Shown here piece by piece: positions 25,970-33,918 of a DNA stretch of 37,525 nucleotides. Source of the stretch: an uncultured Opitutia bacterium (GTDB lineage: Bacteria > Verrucomicrobiota > Verrucomicrobiia > Opitutales > Opitutaceae); assembly GCA_903872505.1 (NCBI GenBank), contig CAIQKV010000061.1, forward strand, positions 1 to 37,525. The letters run 5' to 3'. The translations under genes and the position numbers were made by a program. The notes under the pieces were generated by a model that did no database searches, had not been told where the DNA came from, and saw nothing but the letters and a program-made list of their open reading frames with translations. Each line of letters begins with the position of its first letter. Positions within the stretch are counted from its first letter, which is position 1.

Positions 25970-26374
25970 TCACGCCGCGGGCTTGGTCGCAGGCGCGGGG
26001 GCGGTCTGGAACGCCGCCTCGACGCAGGCGACCAGTTCCGGATACGTGAAAGGCTTGGCCAGCAGCGCATGGGCGCCGCTCTTCTGCGCAATGTGCAGGT
26101 AGCTGTTGCTCGAGACCCGGCCGCCGCCCGACGACGCGATGATGCGGACCCCGGGATGGCTCCGGCGCACATCGGCCATCACCTCAAGCCCGTCCTTGTC
26201 CGGCATCAGCATGTCCGTGATGACGGCCTCGAACGGCTGCTCGCTCAGGAGGCGCAGGGCCAGCCGGCTGTCGGTCGTGCAGGCCACCTCATGGCCCGCG
26301 CGCTCCAGCAGGAGCTTGGTCATCTCGCAGATGTCCGCCTCGTCGTCGATCACTAGGATTTTGCGCTTGGTCAT
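25970..26374 (-). CDS. stand-alone response regulator receiver (CheY-like)
   Basis: A 134-residue protein from the ATG at 26374 (MTKRKILVIDDE). The receiver residues are complete: D10 and D11, phosphoacceptor D54 (ITDMLMP), Ser 81/82 and K107 (LAKPF). There is no output domain, only an Ala/Pro-rich tail after about residue 120. Single-domain receivers act in phosphorelays or bind a target protein. No histidine kinase is adjacent. Confidence 0.93.
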   Translation of the reverse strand: MTKRKILVIDDEADICEMTKLLLERAGHEVACTTDSRLALRLLSEQPFEAVITDMLMPDKDGLEVMADVRRSHPGVRIIASSGGGRVSSNSYLHIAQKSGAHALLAKPFTYPELVACVEAAFQTAPAPATKPAA

Positions 26375-26585
26375 TGCCGGCCAAGAGGCTGGCAACTCTC
26401 GCCGGGCGCTCAAGCACCCTTCTGTCAAAATTTTGTAAAGCTGACGGAATTGCCCGTTTTACCGGGGTTTAACGGCCGGCGGCATGGCGCCCAGCCGGGT
26501 TGCGGGCGGTGCGGGATGAATTTTCATGACCCCGACTCCCGTGCGGGCTTGCTGCGAGCCGGCCGTTGCGGCACAGCACTCGGCC

Positions 26586-27398
26586 ATGGCGAAACCTGAC
26601 ATCGACTCCCCCTACCGGCTCACGGCGGACCAGATCGAGCAGTTCCGCCGCGACGGCTTCATCAAGCTGAAACACGTCCTCTCGCCCGAGGTGATCGCCC
26701 ACTACGCCAAGGTCATCACCCCCGAGGTGTTTCGCCTCAACACCATGCACCTGCCGATCGAGCAGCGTGACACCTACAACAAGGCCTTTCTCCAGGTCGG
26801 CAACATCTGGACCAAGAACGAGACGGTGAAGGAATTCTGCTGGAGCCAGCGCCTCGCGCGCCTCGCCACCGAGCTGATGGGCGTCCGCGGCGTGCGCATG
26901 TACCATGACCAGGCGCTCTATAAGGAGGCCGGCGGCGGCATCACCCCGTGGCACGCCGACCAGTATTACTGGCCGATCAGCAGCGCCAACAGCATCACCG
27001 TCTGGATCCCCCTGCAGGCCGTGCCGATGGAGATGGGCCCGCTCGCCTTCTCGATCGGCAGCCACCGGTTCGAGGCGGGACGCGAACTCGCCATCAGCGA
27101 CGAGAGCGAGGTCCGGATCGGCCGCTCGCTCAAGGAGCAGAATTACCCGGTCAACGACACGCCCTTCGACCTCGGCGAGGTCAGCTTCCATTACGGGTGG
27201 ACGTTCCACCGCGCCGGCCCGAACACGACGAAGACCCCGCGCGCCGTCATGACCATCATCTACATCGACGAGGACATGCGCCTGGTCGCGCCGCACACCA
27301 AGGCCCGCGAGGGCGACCGCGCCGCCTTCGCCGCGGACGTCGAGGTCGGCGCCGTGATGAACGGCAAGATGACGCCGGTCATCTACCACGCGAAATAA
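26586..27398 (+). CDS. phytanoyl-CoA dioxygenase (PhyH) family protein, second copy
   Basis: A 270-residue protein from the ATG at 26586 (MAKPDIDSPY). It has the family N-terminal motif FRRDGFIKLKHVL. The iron triad is H123, D125 (TPWHADQYYW) and H208 (WTFHRAGPN). R219 (TPRAVM) is the likely 2-oxoglutarate ligand. The WHADQ and MGPLAFSIGSH patterns are those of the ectoine-hydroxylase/PhyH branch, but this does not fix a substrate. It is only distantly similar to the PhyH protein at 10893. It is isolated between the receiver gene (divergent) and a repeat cluster. Confidence 0.92.
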   Translation: MAKPDIDSPYRLTADQIEQFRRDGFIKLKHVLSPEVIAHYAKVITPEVFRLNTMHLPIEQRDTYNKAFLQVGNIWTKNETVKEFCWSQRLARLATELMGVRGVRMYHDQALYKEAGGGITPWHADQYYWPISSANSITVWIPLQAVPMEMGPLAFSIGSHRFEAGRELAISDESEVRIGRSLKEQNYPVNDTPFDLGEVSFHYGWTFHRAGPNTTKTPRAVMTIIYIDEDMRLVAPHTKAREGDRAAFAADVEVGAVMNGKMTPVIYHAK

Positions 27399-27399
27399 G

Positions 27400-27510
27400 C
27401 CCTGAGCCTGTCGAACGGGCCGCGTGAGGTCCGATGTATGAGGTAGGGCGCGTTATCCCTAACGCGCCGGGTTCGATCACATGACGGCGCGTTAGGGACA
27501 ACGCGTTCCA
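27400..27510. repeat. intergenic inverted repeats (REP-like cluster 2)
   Basis: It opens with an inverted copy (27400-27420) of the GTTCGACAAGCTCAGGG-type unit at 25806 (20 of 21 identical). Then comes a perfect hairpin, GGCGCGTTA-tccc-TAACGCGCC (27447-27468), and at 27486-27510 a second unit, GGCGCGTTAGGGACAACGCG, which is the same element in the opposite sense. The cluster fills the gap before hflX. Confidence 0.8.
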
Positions 27511-27579
27511 CCCCGCCCCCAACTATCCCCACCCGCCGGTTGACCGCGCCCCCGCGGCAGGTCACGTTCCCTCCTCCCG

Positions 27580-28860
27580 ATGGCCGATTTTCTCACCGAC
27601 AAGCCCACCAAGCTCGAGCGCGCGTTCCTGATCGGCGTGCAGACCCACGCGATGCCCGCCGGCGAGGCGGACGAGCTCCTTGGCGAGCTCAAGGAGCTGG
27701 TCGAGAATCTCCGCATCGACGTCGTCCGCACCACCCTCGTCAACCTCCGCGCGCCCACCCCCGCCCTGCTCCTCGGCAGCGGCAAGGCCAAGGAACTCGC
27801 CGACCTCGCCAAGGCCGACGGCGCCGACGTCATCGTCTTCGACGAGCACCTCTCGCCCGCGCAGCAGCGCAACTGGGAGGAACTCGCCGGCCTGCCCGTC
27901 ATCGACCGCGAGGAGGTCATCCTCGAGGTATTCGCCGACCGCGCGCACACCCGCGAGGCCGTGCTGCAGGTCGCGCTCGCCCGCATGGAGTATTCCCTGC
28001 CCCGCCTCACCCGCGCCTGGACCCACCTTTCCCGCCAGCGCGGCAAGGGCGCCATGGGTGGCGAGGGCGAGACGCAGCTCGAGCAGGACCGCCGCCTCGT
28101 GCGCGACCGCATCGCCCACCTCAAGGTCGAGCTCGCCGAGGTCGTCCAGCAGCGCGGCGTGCAGCGCCGCCGCCGGCTGCGCGTGCCTGTCCCCACCGCC
28201 GCCATCGTCGGCTACACCAACGCCGGCAAGTCCTCGCTCCTCAACGCCCTCACCGGCGCCCACGTGCTCGCCGTGGACAAGCTCTTCGCCACGCTCGACC
28301 CGACCACGCGCTCCCTCGTGCTGCGCGGCAACCAGAAGCTGCTCGTCACCGACACCGTCGGCTTCATCCGCCGCCTGCCCCACGGCCTCGTCGAGGCGTT
28401 CAAGGCCACGCTCGAGGAGGTCATCGTCGCCGACTTCCTGATCCACGTCGTCGACGTGACGAACCCGAACTTCGAGCAGCACCACGCTACCACGCTCGGC
28501 GTGCTGGAGGAGCTCGGCGCCGGCGACCAGACCATCATCACCGTCTTCAACAAGGTCGACGCCGCCGATGCCGCGATGAAGCGCCGCGCGCGCCAGCTCG
28601 TGCCGGATGCGCTCTTCGTCAGCGCCCTGACCAAGGCCGGGCTCGACGGGCTCGAGGAGCGCTGCATCGAGCTCATCGCCGACACCACCGGCGAGACCGA
28701 GCTGCTCGTCCCCCACGACCGCTACGACGTGATCGCGAAGCTCCACCAGCTCGGCTCCATCCGGGAACAGGAGCACGAGGACAAGGGGGTCCGGATCCAC
28801 GGCCGCTTCCCCGCGACGCAGGCGGGCTTCTTCGGGCCCTTCGTGGTGGCCACGAAGTGA
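27580..28860 (+). CDS. hflX: ribosome-associated GTPase HflX
   Basis: A 426-residue protein. The N-terminal HflX domain includes TPALLLGSGKAKELADL and DEHLSPAQQRNWEEL. The characteristic linker GKGAMGGEGETQLEQDRRLVRDRI is followed by a helical hairpin. The G domain has G1 GYTNAGKSSL (about residue 210), G3 DTVGFI and G4 NKVD. It binds the large ribosomal subunit and splits stalled ribosomes under stress. It is preceded and followed by palindromic repeats, with no close operon partner. Confidence 0.97.
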   Translation: MADFLTDKPTKLERAFLIGVQTHAMPAGEADELLGELKELVENLRIDVVRTTLVNLRAPTPALLLGSGKAKELADLAKADGADVIVFDEHLSPAQQRNWEELAGLPVIDREEVILEVFADRAHTREAVLQVALARMEYSLPRLTRAWTHLSRQRGKGAMGGEGETQLEQDRRLVRDRIAHLKVELAEVVQQRGVQRRRRLRVPVPTAAIVGYTNAGKSSLLNALTGAHVLAVDKLFATLDPTTRSLVLRGNQKLLVTDTVGFIRRLPHGLVEAFKATLEEVIVADFLIHVVDVTNPNFEQHHATTLGVLEELGAGDQTIITVFNKVDAADAAMKRRARQLVPDALFVSALTKAGLDGLEERCIELIADTTGETELLVPHDRYDVIAKLHQLGSIREQEHEDKGVRIHGRFPATQAGFFGPFVVATK

Positions 28861-28870
28861 GGGTCACCTC

Positions 28871-29000
28871 GTAGGCTGCGAGCTTGCTCGCGCTTCCGAA
28901 GTAGCCACGAGCGTGAGCGAGTGGTCGAACCTCCACTCGCTCACGCTCGTGGCTACCAGCTCGATTCAGGCAAAGCGCCTGCAAGCAGGCGGCCTACCGC
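28871..29000. repeat. intergenic nested palindromes (REP-like cluster 3)
   Basis: A second copy of cluster 1. The inner hairpin is perfect, with 24-nt arms at 28901-28924 and 28933-28956 and an 8-nt loop. The outer arms GTAGGCTGCGAGCTTGC (28871) and GCAAGCAGGCGGCCTAC (about 28982) pair imperfectly, so the whole unit can fold as one long branched structure. Its inner loop is close to the reverse complement of the loop in cluster 1, so the inner hairpin is inverted relative to that copy. Confidence 0.85.
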
Positions 29001-29057
29001 GCCGCGCCGCGTTTGCCCGTGGCCCGGGTCTCCCGACCCGTAAGCTTAGCATATACG

Positions 29058-29132
29058 TAGGGGCGCAGGCTTGCTGCGCCCGGTCTGAGCGCCTTGGGGT
29101 GCATCGGCGGACGCAGCAAGCCTGCACCCCTA
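29058..29132. repeat. intergenic inverted repeat (REP-like cluster 4)
   Basis: Arms beginning TAGGGGCGCAGGCTTGC (29058) and ending GCAAGCCTGCACCCCTA (29132) pair over about 24 nt with two mismatches. The left arm can itself form GGCGCAG-gcttg-CTGCGCC. It sits directly outside the left end of the integrated element. A small GGGTC-tccc-GACCC hairpin precedes it near 29026-29040. Confidence 0.75.
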
Positions 29133-29161
29133 ACTCCAACCGGCCGCCAATTTGCCGTGCA

Positions 29162-29209
29162 AATTGGCTGCCCGACGTGGATTCGAACCACGACTAGGCG
29201 AGTCAAAGT
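29162..29209. repeat. attL core, 48-bp direct repeat
   Basis: Identical to 37022-37069. It covers nucleotides 30 to the CCA end of tRNA-Gln, including the anticodon loop, and ends where the two sides diverge (T after CAAAGT here, C at the right end). This side carries no 5' half, so it is a displaced tRNA fragment and not a functional tRNA. Confidence 0.95.
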
Positions 29210-29291
29210 TATCCCCTTGCGGATTCCATAAACTTCGCTCTTTTTCCGTAAGCGTCGCACAAACCACGGATTTACGAGGGAGAAACCAAAT

Positions 29292-30668
29292 ATGGAAGCG
29301 AAACCAAACGAAGCCGAAAACAGCCTTGAGAAGTCAGAAAGTGGGACACAAACGGGACACAATTCTCCCGAGCGCCAAGCCAAGACCTCCGTTGATTTCT
29401 GGAAAACGAAGGTTTGCCCGAGGGTGATTCGCGGCAGGCCAACCCCTGAGCTTTACGTCCGCTTTCGTGAAGCCGGGCGGGACGCTTGGGTTTCCCTCGA
29501 CACCCCGAATAGGCTGACCGCCGCAGGGAGGGCGCGTGACTATTGGGTGAGGATGCGGGCAATCGGGCTTCCGGCGCTGCTTGCCGAAATCGCTCCCGAC
29601 AAGCGCCCCCTTGAGGTTGCCACGGTTGCCGAGGCCATCGCCGCCGCCGAGAAGCTTGCCACCGTTCGCTCGGCGTCCTTCGCAGGATACGCCAAGCGGC
29701 TGCGCCAAATCGCGGGGGAAATCGCCAAGGTGAAGAGGCCGAAGCATTACCTGTCCCGCTCCAATGCGAGCGCGAACGCTTGGAAAGCGGCAATCGGGGC
29801 CGTGCGGCTGAGCGCCTTTTCGGCGGAGGCGGTGAACAGGTGGAAGGCCGAGCGCATCGCGGCAACGAAGTCAGACCCGCAACAGCGCCGCCGTGCGACT
29901 GTCACGGCGGATTCAATCATCCGTCTCGCCCGCGCCGTTTTCTCCCGAGAAAACCTCGCGGCGGGGCTCGGGAAGGCAATCACCCTGCCGAACCCTCTCC
30001 CGTTCGCAGGAGTGTCCTACGGCAAGAGCTACAAGCGATTCATCCCGACGGTTGACGCCTCACGGCTTTTCGCTGCCGCCCGCGCCGAACTGGAAAAGAA
30101 GGCTCCCGAGGAATTTCTCGCGTTTTCGCTCTGCTTGCTGGCCGGGCTGCGGAAGTCTGAGGCCGACGCACTTACTTGGGCGCAGGTGGATTTGGAGCAC
30201 GGCGTCATTCGGATTCAGGCCACGGAATACTTTGAGCCCAAGTCTGAGGAAGCCGCTCGGGAAATCGAAATCGACGGCGTTGCGGTTGAAATCATCCGGC
30301 GCGCCAAGCGGAACAAACCCGACCCGGTTTTCGTGCTCAAGGGCGGGGCATATCGTCCGCAGGTTTCGACGTTCAAGAGCTACCGCGCCAACTCTTCGCC
30401 ACACTTCACTTGGGACAGGTTGACGGTGTGGCTGCGCGGGAAGGGCATCAAAGACAATATGCCGATTCACGTCCTGCGGAAGCTCGCGGGCTCGCTTGTG
30501 TTTCAAGCTCACGGCGTAGAACAGGCACGCGGCTTCCTCGGGCATGGCGACGTGTCCACCACGTCCCGCTCTTACATCGCCAAGACCAAGCGCGTCGTCG
30601 TTTCCCTGACGCCGCCCGATGATGAAGTGTCCAAGGCCCGCGAGGCCGCGAAAGGAGATGCCAAATGA
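29292..30668 (+). CDS. int: tyrosine-type site-specific integrase
   Basis: A 458-residue protein starting at the ATG at 29292, with GAGGGAGA upstream as ribosome site. Catalytic residues of the tyrosine recombinases are visible: R287 (AGLRKSEAD), a likely Lys around 317, H393 and R396 (HVLRKLAG), H418 (FLGHGD) and nucleophile Y428 (RSYIA). The N-terminal half holds a core-binding domain (about 110-230). It integrates and excises the element at tRNA-Gln. Its stop overlaps the next start (ATGA). Two GGGACA sites 11 bp apart lie inside its first codons and match a pair at the right end. Confidence 0.95.
   Translation: MEAKPNEAENSLEKSESGTQTGHNSPERQAKTSVDFWKTKVCPRVIRGRPTPELYVRFREAGRDAWVSLDTPNRLTAAGRARDYWVRMRAIGLPALLAEIAPDKRPLEVATVAEAIAAAEKLATVRSASFAGYAKRLRQIAGEIAKVKRPKHYLSRSNASANAWKAAIGAVRLSAFSAEAVNRWKAERIAATKSDPQQRRRATVTADSIIRLARAVFSRENLAAGLGKAITLPNPLPFAGVSYGKSYKRFIPTVDASRLFAAARAELEKKAPEEFLAFSLCLLAGLRKSEADALTWAQVDLEHGVIRIQATEYFEPKSEEAAREIEIDGVAVEIIRRAKRNKPDPVFVLKGGAYRPQVSTFKSYRANSSPHFTWDRLTVWLRGKGIKDNMPIHVLRKLAGSLVFQAHGVEQARGFLGHGDVSTTSRSYIAKTKRVVVSLTPPDDEVSKAREAAKGDAK
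29343..29360 (+). repeat. candidate arm-type integrase site, left
   Basis: GGGACACAAACGGGACAC: two GGGACA units 11 bp apart, one helical turn. It matches 36958-36975 at 16 of 18 positions, in the same orientation. It lies 134 nt inside the left core and within the integrase reading frame. Confidence 0.5.
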
Positions 30669-31258
30669 AAACGCCCAAGAAATCCCGCCCGGTTCACTTC
30701 CTGTTTGAACCGCCGACGTTCTGGAAGCCGACGCAGTTGGCCGAGCCGGACGCGAATAAACAAGCTCGCGTTAGGCTTCTGCGGATAATCGCCATCGCAG
30801 GAAAAATTCTCCGCTACGGGAGGTCTGACGTTCAATCCAAGTTTGCACGAATGGCGATGAGCCATGCCGAAAAAGCCCTGCGCCTTGCCAGCAAAGATTT
30901 GCCGTGGGCCGCGCTGGAATTGGGACTGATTGCCGCCGACTCGTTGGGCATGGCAATCGCGTGGCCCGCGTTGGAATCGATGAACAAGGGCACAGAGAAA
31001 AACCGCGCCATGACTCGTGACCAATTCGAAGCTGTCAAAGCGGCCCTCAAAACCGTCGAAGAGGAATTTCGCCGTCCCGCTGATATTTTTAGGGGTAGCG
31101 ACTTCAAGAGGATGAACGAGATTTTGCGTGAGCGCGGCCACCCCACTTTTCCAAATAAGCGGCTTTTCAGTAAGTGGAAATCAGCACGGCTGAAACCGTG
31201 GGCTCGCGCTCAATTGTTACCGAAGGGCTCGGTAACCCGAACTAGCCGCGAAAAGTGA
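30665..31258 (+). CDS. unknown protein coupled to the integrase
   Basis: A 197-residue protein whose ATG overlaps the integrase stop by 4 nt. It is mainly helical and basic, with no signal peptide or membrane helix. Landmarks are a Phe/Pro-rich start (HFLFEPPTFWKPTQ), a helix with AEKALRLASKDLPWAALELGL, and a C-terminal part (RGSDFKRMNEILRERGHPTFPNK) that could be a small DNA-binding or wedge domain. Coupling suggests a role in recombination, such as a directionality factor, but no family was recognised. Confidence 0.7.
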   Translation: MKTPKKSRPVHFLFEPPTFWKPTQLAEPDANKQARVRLLRIIAIAGKILRYGRSDVQSKFARMAMSHAEKALRLASKDLPWAALELGLIAADSLGMAIAWPALESMNKGTEKNRAMTRDQFEAVKAALKTVEEEFRRPADIFRGSDFKRMNEILRERGHPTFPNKRLFSKWKSARLKPWARAQLLPKGSVTRTSREK

Positions 31259-31303
31259 AACGAGATTGCTAGTAGCGCAGCCGTGTCCCCTCTGCGGGGC
31301 ACG

Positions 31304-31540
31304 ATGAAAACAAATTCCTCCGCCGCGCTGCCCGGCGAAACTCCCGCAGTATACCCCGCCGACGAAGCAATCGGCTTTCGCGAAGTCTATGCCCTGCTTG
31401 GGCTGAAATGTAAGACGGGCCACACGGCGCTCAACTTCGCACGCGCCGGGAAGATTCGGGCGATTCGGATTAACGCCCGCACCATCCGGTATTCGAAAAA
31501 CAGCGTCCTCGCGCTTATCGCTGGGAAGCAGGCGACCTGA
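31304..31540 (+). CDS. AlpA/excisionase-like helix-turn-helix protein
   Basis: A 78-residue protein from the ATG at 31304. After a polar N-terminus it has the winged-helix pattern EAIGFREVYALLGLKCKTG, then ALNFARAGKIRAIRIN, ending with TIRYSKNSVLALIAGKQ. This is the MerR-like fold of AlpA and excisionases. It may regulate the integrase or the replication genes, or act as excisionase. It starts 45 nt after the previous stop and is followed 2 nt later by the next gene. Confidence 0.75.
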   Translation: MKTNSSAALPGETPAVYPADEAIGFREVYALLGLKCKTGHTALNFARAGKIRAIRINARTIRYSKNSVLALIAGKQAT

Positions 31541-31542
31541 CC

Positions 31543-31746
31543 ATGAACGCCGACACCGCCAACGTCGTTGCCCAAGTCGAGGGCCAGCTTCGACGCCGTG
31601 CCGACGCGTTGGCAGACGAGCTTCGGGCCATCGACGAAAAGCAGGAGCGTTTAAACGCCTCACGCCGCCACCGCATTGCCGCCCTCCAACGTATTCGTGA
31701 AGCGCTGCTGGAAAAGTCGCGTTCCACCTATCACCATGAAGGCTGA
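31543..31746 (+). CDS. small charged coiled-coil protein
   Basis: A 67-residue protein that starts 2 nt after the AlpA-like stop. It is a single long helix rich in Arg, Glu and Ala (VEGQLRRRADALADELRA, EKQERLNASRRHRIAALQ). Its last 11 nt overlap the start of the RepA-like helicase gene, so translation is coupled. It may be an accessory factor of the helicase. The codons at 31647-31658 contain the palindrome GCGTTTAAACGC. Confidence 0.68.
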   Translation: MNADTANVVAQVEGQLRRRADALADELRAIDEKQERLNASRRHRIAALQRIREALLEKSRSTYHHEG

Positions 31747-33118
31747 TTCTTCGCCTCGAACGACGGAGACGCCCGCATTTGACGCCGAGCTTGAGCTTGT
31801 GCGGGCGCTGACGGTTGACCCTGCGGTATTTCACGAAGCCAAAGGCGCGGGAATTGTCGCCGCGATTTTCGAAACTCCTGGCCTTCGTGAGACTTGGCGA
31901 GACGCCGAAAGTTGCGCCGCCGCTGGCGTTGAGCCAACGCCTGAAAACTTGCTCGTTCACAATTCGCGTTCGGGAGTCTGCCAATACATTCCCGAAGCCC
32001 GCACCACGCTCCGCGCCAAAACCTCGATTGCCCAACTGTTGGAGCGGGAAAGGGCCAAGGCTCTCAAATCGAAGCTGGCGAGGGCGCAGGAAAAACTTGA
32101 GAACGGTGACGCGGACGAGGCCGAGCGGATTCTCTTCGACGCTGCTGCCGCCGTCGCCATTACCGGAAAAAGTTGGCCTGCCCCGGTTGCAGCTATGGCC
32201 CTTTGTGCCAAGCCGCCGCCAACGCCCGCCGTTCTCGTTGACGGCGTGCTCTATCGCGGGGGAACCATGCTTCTTTCCGGCCCGAGCAAGGCGCACAAGA
32301 CTTTCGCCCAATTAGAGGCCAGCATCGCCATTGCCAGCGGTGGCGACTGGCTCGGGTTCAAGACGGTTCAAACGCCCGTCCTTTACCTCAACCTCGAACT
32401 CCAAGATTTTGCCACGGCGAAACGCATCGAAAAGATTTGCTCAGCCCGAGGCATCAAACCGCCTGCCGACTTCCACGTTTGGAACCTTCGAGGGCGTCGC
32501 GTCACCCTCGCTGAGTTGAGACAACGGCTTCCCGCTGAAATCAAACACACCGGGGCCGGGCTCGTTGTCATCGACCCGCATTACAAGATTTCCGCCGTTT
32601 CGGGGGGAGAGGAGAACTCCAACGACTCGCAAGGGCTCCTGCTGTCCGAACTGGAAGGGCTCTGCGGGCTGAACGGCGCGGCGCTGGCCATCTCTCACCA
32701 TTTCGCCAAGGGCGACGCCTCGATGAAAAACGCCATTGACCGGGCATCCGGTGGCGGGGTGTTCGCCCGATGGGGTGACGTAATGCTGACATTCACGCCT
32801 CACGAGGAAGATGAGGCCATGACGGTTGAAATGGCCCTCCGCAATTTTGCGCCCGTCGCGCCTTTCGTTGTCCGGTGGGTGCATCCTTGCTGGCAACGCG
32901 ACAACGGCCTGAATCCCGCCCATCTCAAACGGGCTGGCGCGAAAGAAAAGCACAGCGCCGACGATGCACTTGCAAAGCTTGTCGGCGTGATGGGCTACGC
33001 CGAATGGCAAAAAGCCACAGGACTGTCGGACACGACCTTTCGACGGAAGAAAAAGGAACTGCTCGACGCCGGGAAGGTGAGGGAAGTCGGCAACTATTTC
33101 GAAGCCGTGAAGCCATGA
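31736..33118 (+). CDS. RepA-like AAA helicase (AAA_25), replication protein
   Basis: A 460-residue protein from the ATG at 31736. An N-terminal helical region (about 1-145) resembles a DnaB-type N-domain. The RecA-fold core follows: Walker A GPSKAHKT (182-189), Walker B GLVVIDPHYK (275-284) and the sensor block AISHHFAKG with SGGGVFARWGDVML, as in hexameric RepA helicases. The conserved Gly or Ala before the P-loop Lys is His here. A C-terminal winged helix (YAEWQKATGLSDTTFRRKKKELLDAGKV) could bind DNA. It probably unwinds the element's origin, which is directly downstream. Confidence 0.85.
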   Translation: MKADSSPRTTETPAFDAELELVRALTVDPAVFHEAKGAGIVAAIFETPGLRETWRDAESCAAAGVEPTPENLLVHNSRSGVCQYIPEARTTLRAKTSIAQLLERERAKALKSKLARAQEKLENGDADEAERILFDAAAAVAITGKSWPAPVAAMALCAKPPPTPAVLVDGVLYRGGTMLLSGPSKAHKTFAQLEASIAIASGGDWLGFKTVQTPVLYLNLELQDFATAKRIEKICSARGIKPPADFHVWNLRGRRVTLAELRQRLPAEIKHTGAGLVVIDPHYKISAVSGGEENSNDSQGLLLSELEGLCGLNGAALAISHHFAKGDASMKNAIDRASGGGVFARWGDVMLTFTPHEEDEAMTVEMALRNFAPVAPFVVRWVHPCWQRDNGLNPAHLKRAGAKEKHSADDALAKLVGVMGYAEWQKATGLSDTTFRRKKKELLDAGKVREVGNYFEAVKP

Positions 33119-33120
33119 CC

Positions 33121-33198
33121 GCCATAATCGCCATATTCGCCATAATCAATTATGGAGGTCACCTGACGCCAACCGCCACCATCTTTAGATGTGGCGGT
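33121..33198. other. candidate replication origin: iteron-like repeats, palindrome and hairpin
   Basis: Directly after the helicase stop are three 9-bp units (GCCATAATC, GCCATATTC, GCCATAATC) at 33121-33147. The last runs into the perfect palindrome CCATAATcaATTATGG (33140-33155). A hairpin with arms ACCGCCAC and GTGGCGGT follows at 33172-33198, with an ATC-ttta-GAT top and one bulged C. Tandem repeats beside a RepA-like gene are the usual layout of an iteron origin, here and in plasmids. The region from 33119 to 33573 has no gene I can support strongly. Confidence 0.5.
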
Positions 33199-33211
33199 GG
33201 CGGCGGTGACC

Positions 33212-33490
33212 ATGAACAGCCCACCGCAACCGCCACAATTGCCCGACCCGTTGCCGAGCGAGCAATCAGGGCAGGGCGCTTCGTCAAACTTCGCACGCAC
33301 GGCAAGGGCGCAGAAATCCACGCTAACGCATTTCGATGCCATCGCGTGCTCCACGCCACGAACTGCGCGACGAACCCGCGCCACGGCCAAGCAATCGCCC
33401 ACCCTGCCGCGCTCATGGCCGACACTCGCCGCCCTACGGGCCATTACCACGGGGGTATGCTTGAAAGTGCAAGACCCCCTCCCCCGGTGA
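33212..33490 (+). CDS. possible small Pro/Ser/Arg-rich protein
   Basis: A 92-codon open frame from the ATG at 33212, with GGCGGTG just upstream. It encodes a low-complexity, basic protein (MNSPPQPPQLPDPLP, later TARRTRATAK). It shows no domain. Overlapping frames in the same stretch are also open, so this may be chance. It could be real because the region otherwise lacks a gene and the frame ends near the start of the next one. Confidence 0.25.
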   Translation: MNSPPQPPQLPDPLPSEQSGQGASSNFARTARAQKSTLTHFDAIACSTPRTARRTRATAKQSPTLPRSWPTLAALRAITTGVCLKVQDPLPR

Positions 33491-33573
33491 CCGTGCTAGT
33501 TAGCCAAACTTTCATTTCCGCAAAATTGGAGATGTTTAAACGCCGCCAGTCCATCTGTGCCGCATAAACGTTC

Positions 33574-33918
33574 ATGGACTGCGACGAACAACGAAGGAAG
33601 AGCGACGGGCCTGTTGCGGCCTTGGCATGGGTCGTTAACGGACGGCGACCCGAATTCGTGCAAGCCCGGCTCGTCGCCTTTCTCGTTGAATTTGTCGGCC
33701 TGAACTTTTTCCCCGGCGCGAGGAAATACAGCGACCTCTGCGCCCAATATGGGATTCCGCCCCGCTCATTGAACGCGTGTCGCGCCGAAGTCCGCCAGTT
33801 CATGCGGGGAGCGTTTAAACGCACGCTTGCCGATGACCTCGCAGGGCAAACCACCGATTCCTTGCCGATAGGCAGCAAGGTTGAAGGTGAACCCGACAAA
33901 TTCTTCGATGAACACTAA
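33574..33918 (+). CDS. unknown protein, 114 residues
   Basis: From the ATG at 33574. It has a helix-rich middle (VQARLVAFLVEFVGLNFFPG) and a possible helix-turn-helix (KYSDLCAQYGIPPRSLNACRAEVRQFMRG), so it may bind DNA. Its last 11 nt overlap the start of the next gene, the same overlap length as between the coiled-coil and helicase genes. It contains one GTTTAAAC site (33813). Confidence 0.62.
   Translation: MDCDEQRRKSDGPVAALAWVVNGRRPEFVQARLVAFLVEFVGLNFFPGARKYSDLCAQYGIPPRSLNACRAEVRQFMRGAFKRTLADDLAGQTTDSLPIGSKVEGEPDKFFDEH

Noticed and set aside
28913..29197. Open frame ending LPDVDSNHD
   Set aside because: This is the well-known translation of a tRNA 3' end across repeats and attL; it has no start signal and no domain.
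29162..29209. Second tRNA-Gln gene
   Set aside because: Only the 3' 45 nt are present. The 5' half and half of the anticodon stem are missing, so it is the attL fragment.
33121..33147. CRISPR array
   Set aside because: Three adjoining 9-bp units without spacers, and no cas genes.
33115..33567. 150-codon plus-strand frame across the origin-like repeats
   Set aside because: It begins inside tandem repeats, has a biased composition and no domain. The repeats offer a better explanation for at least its first part.
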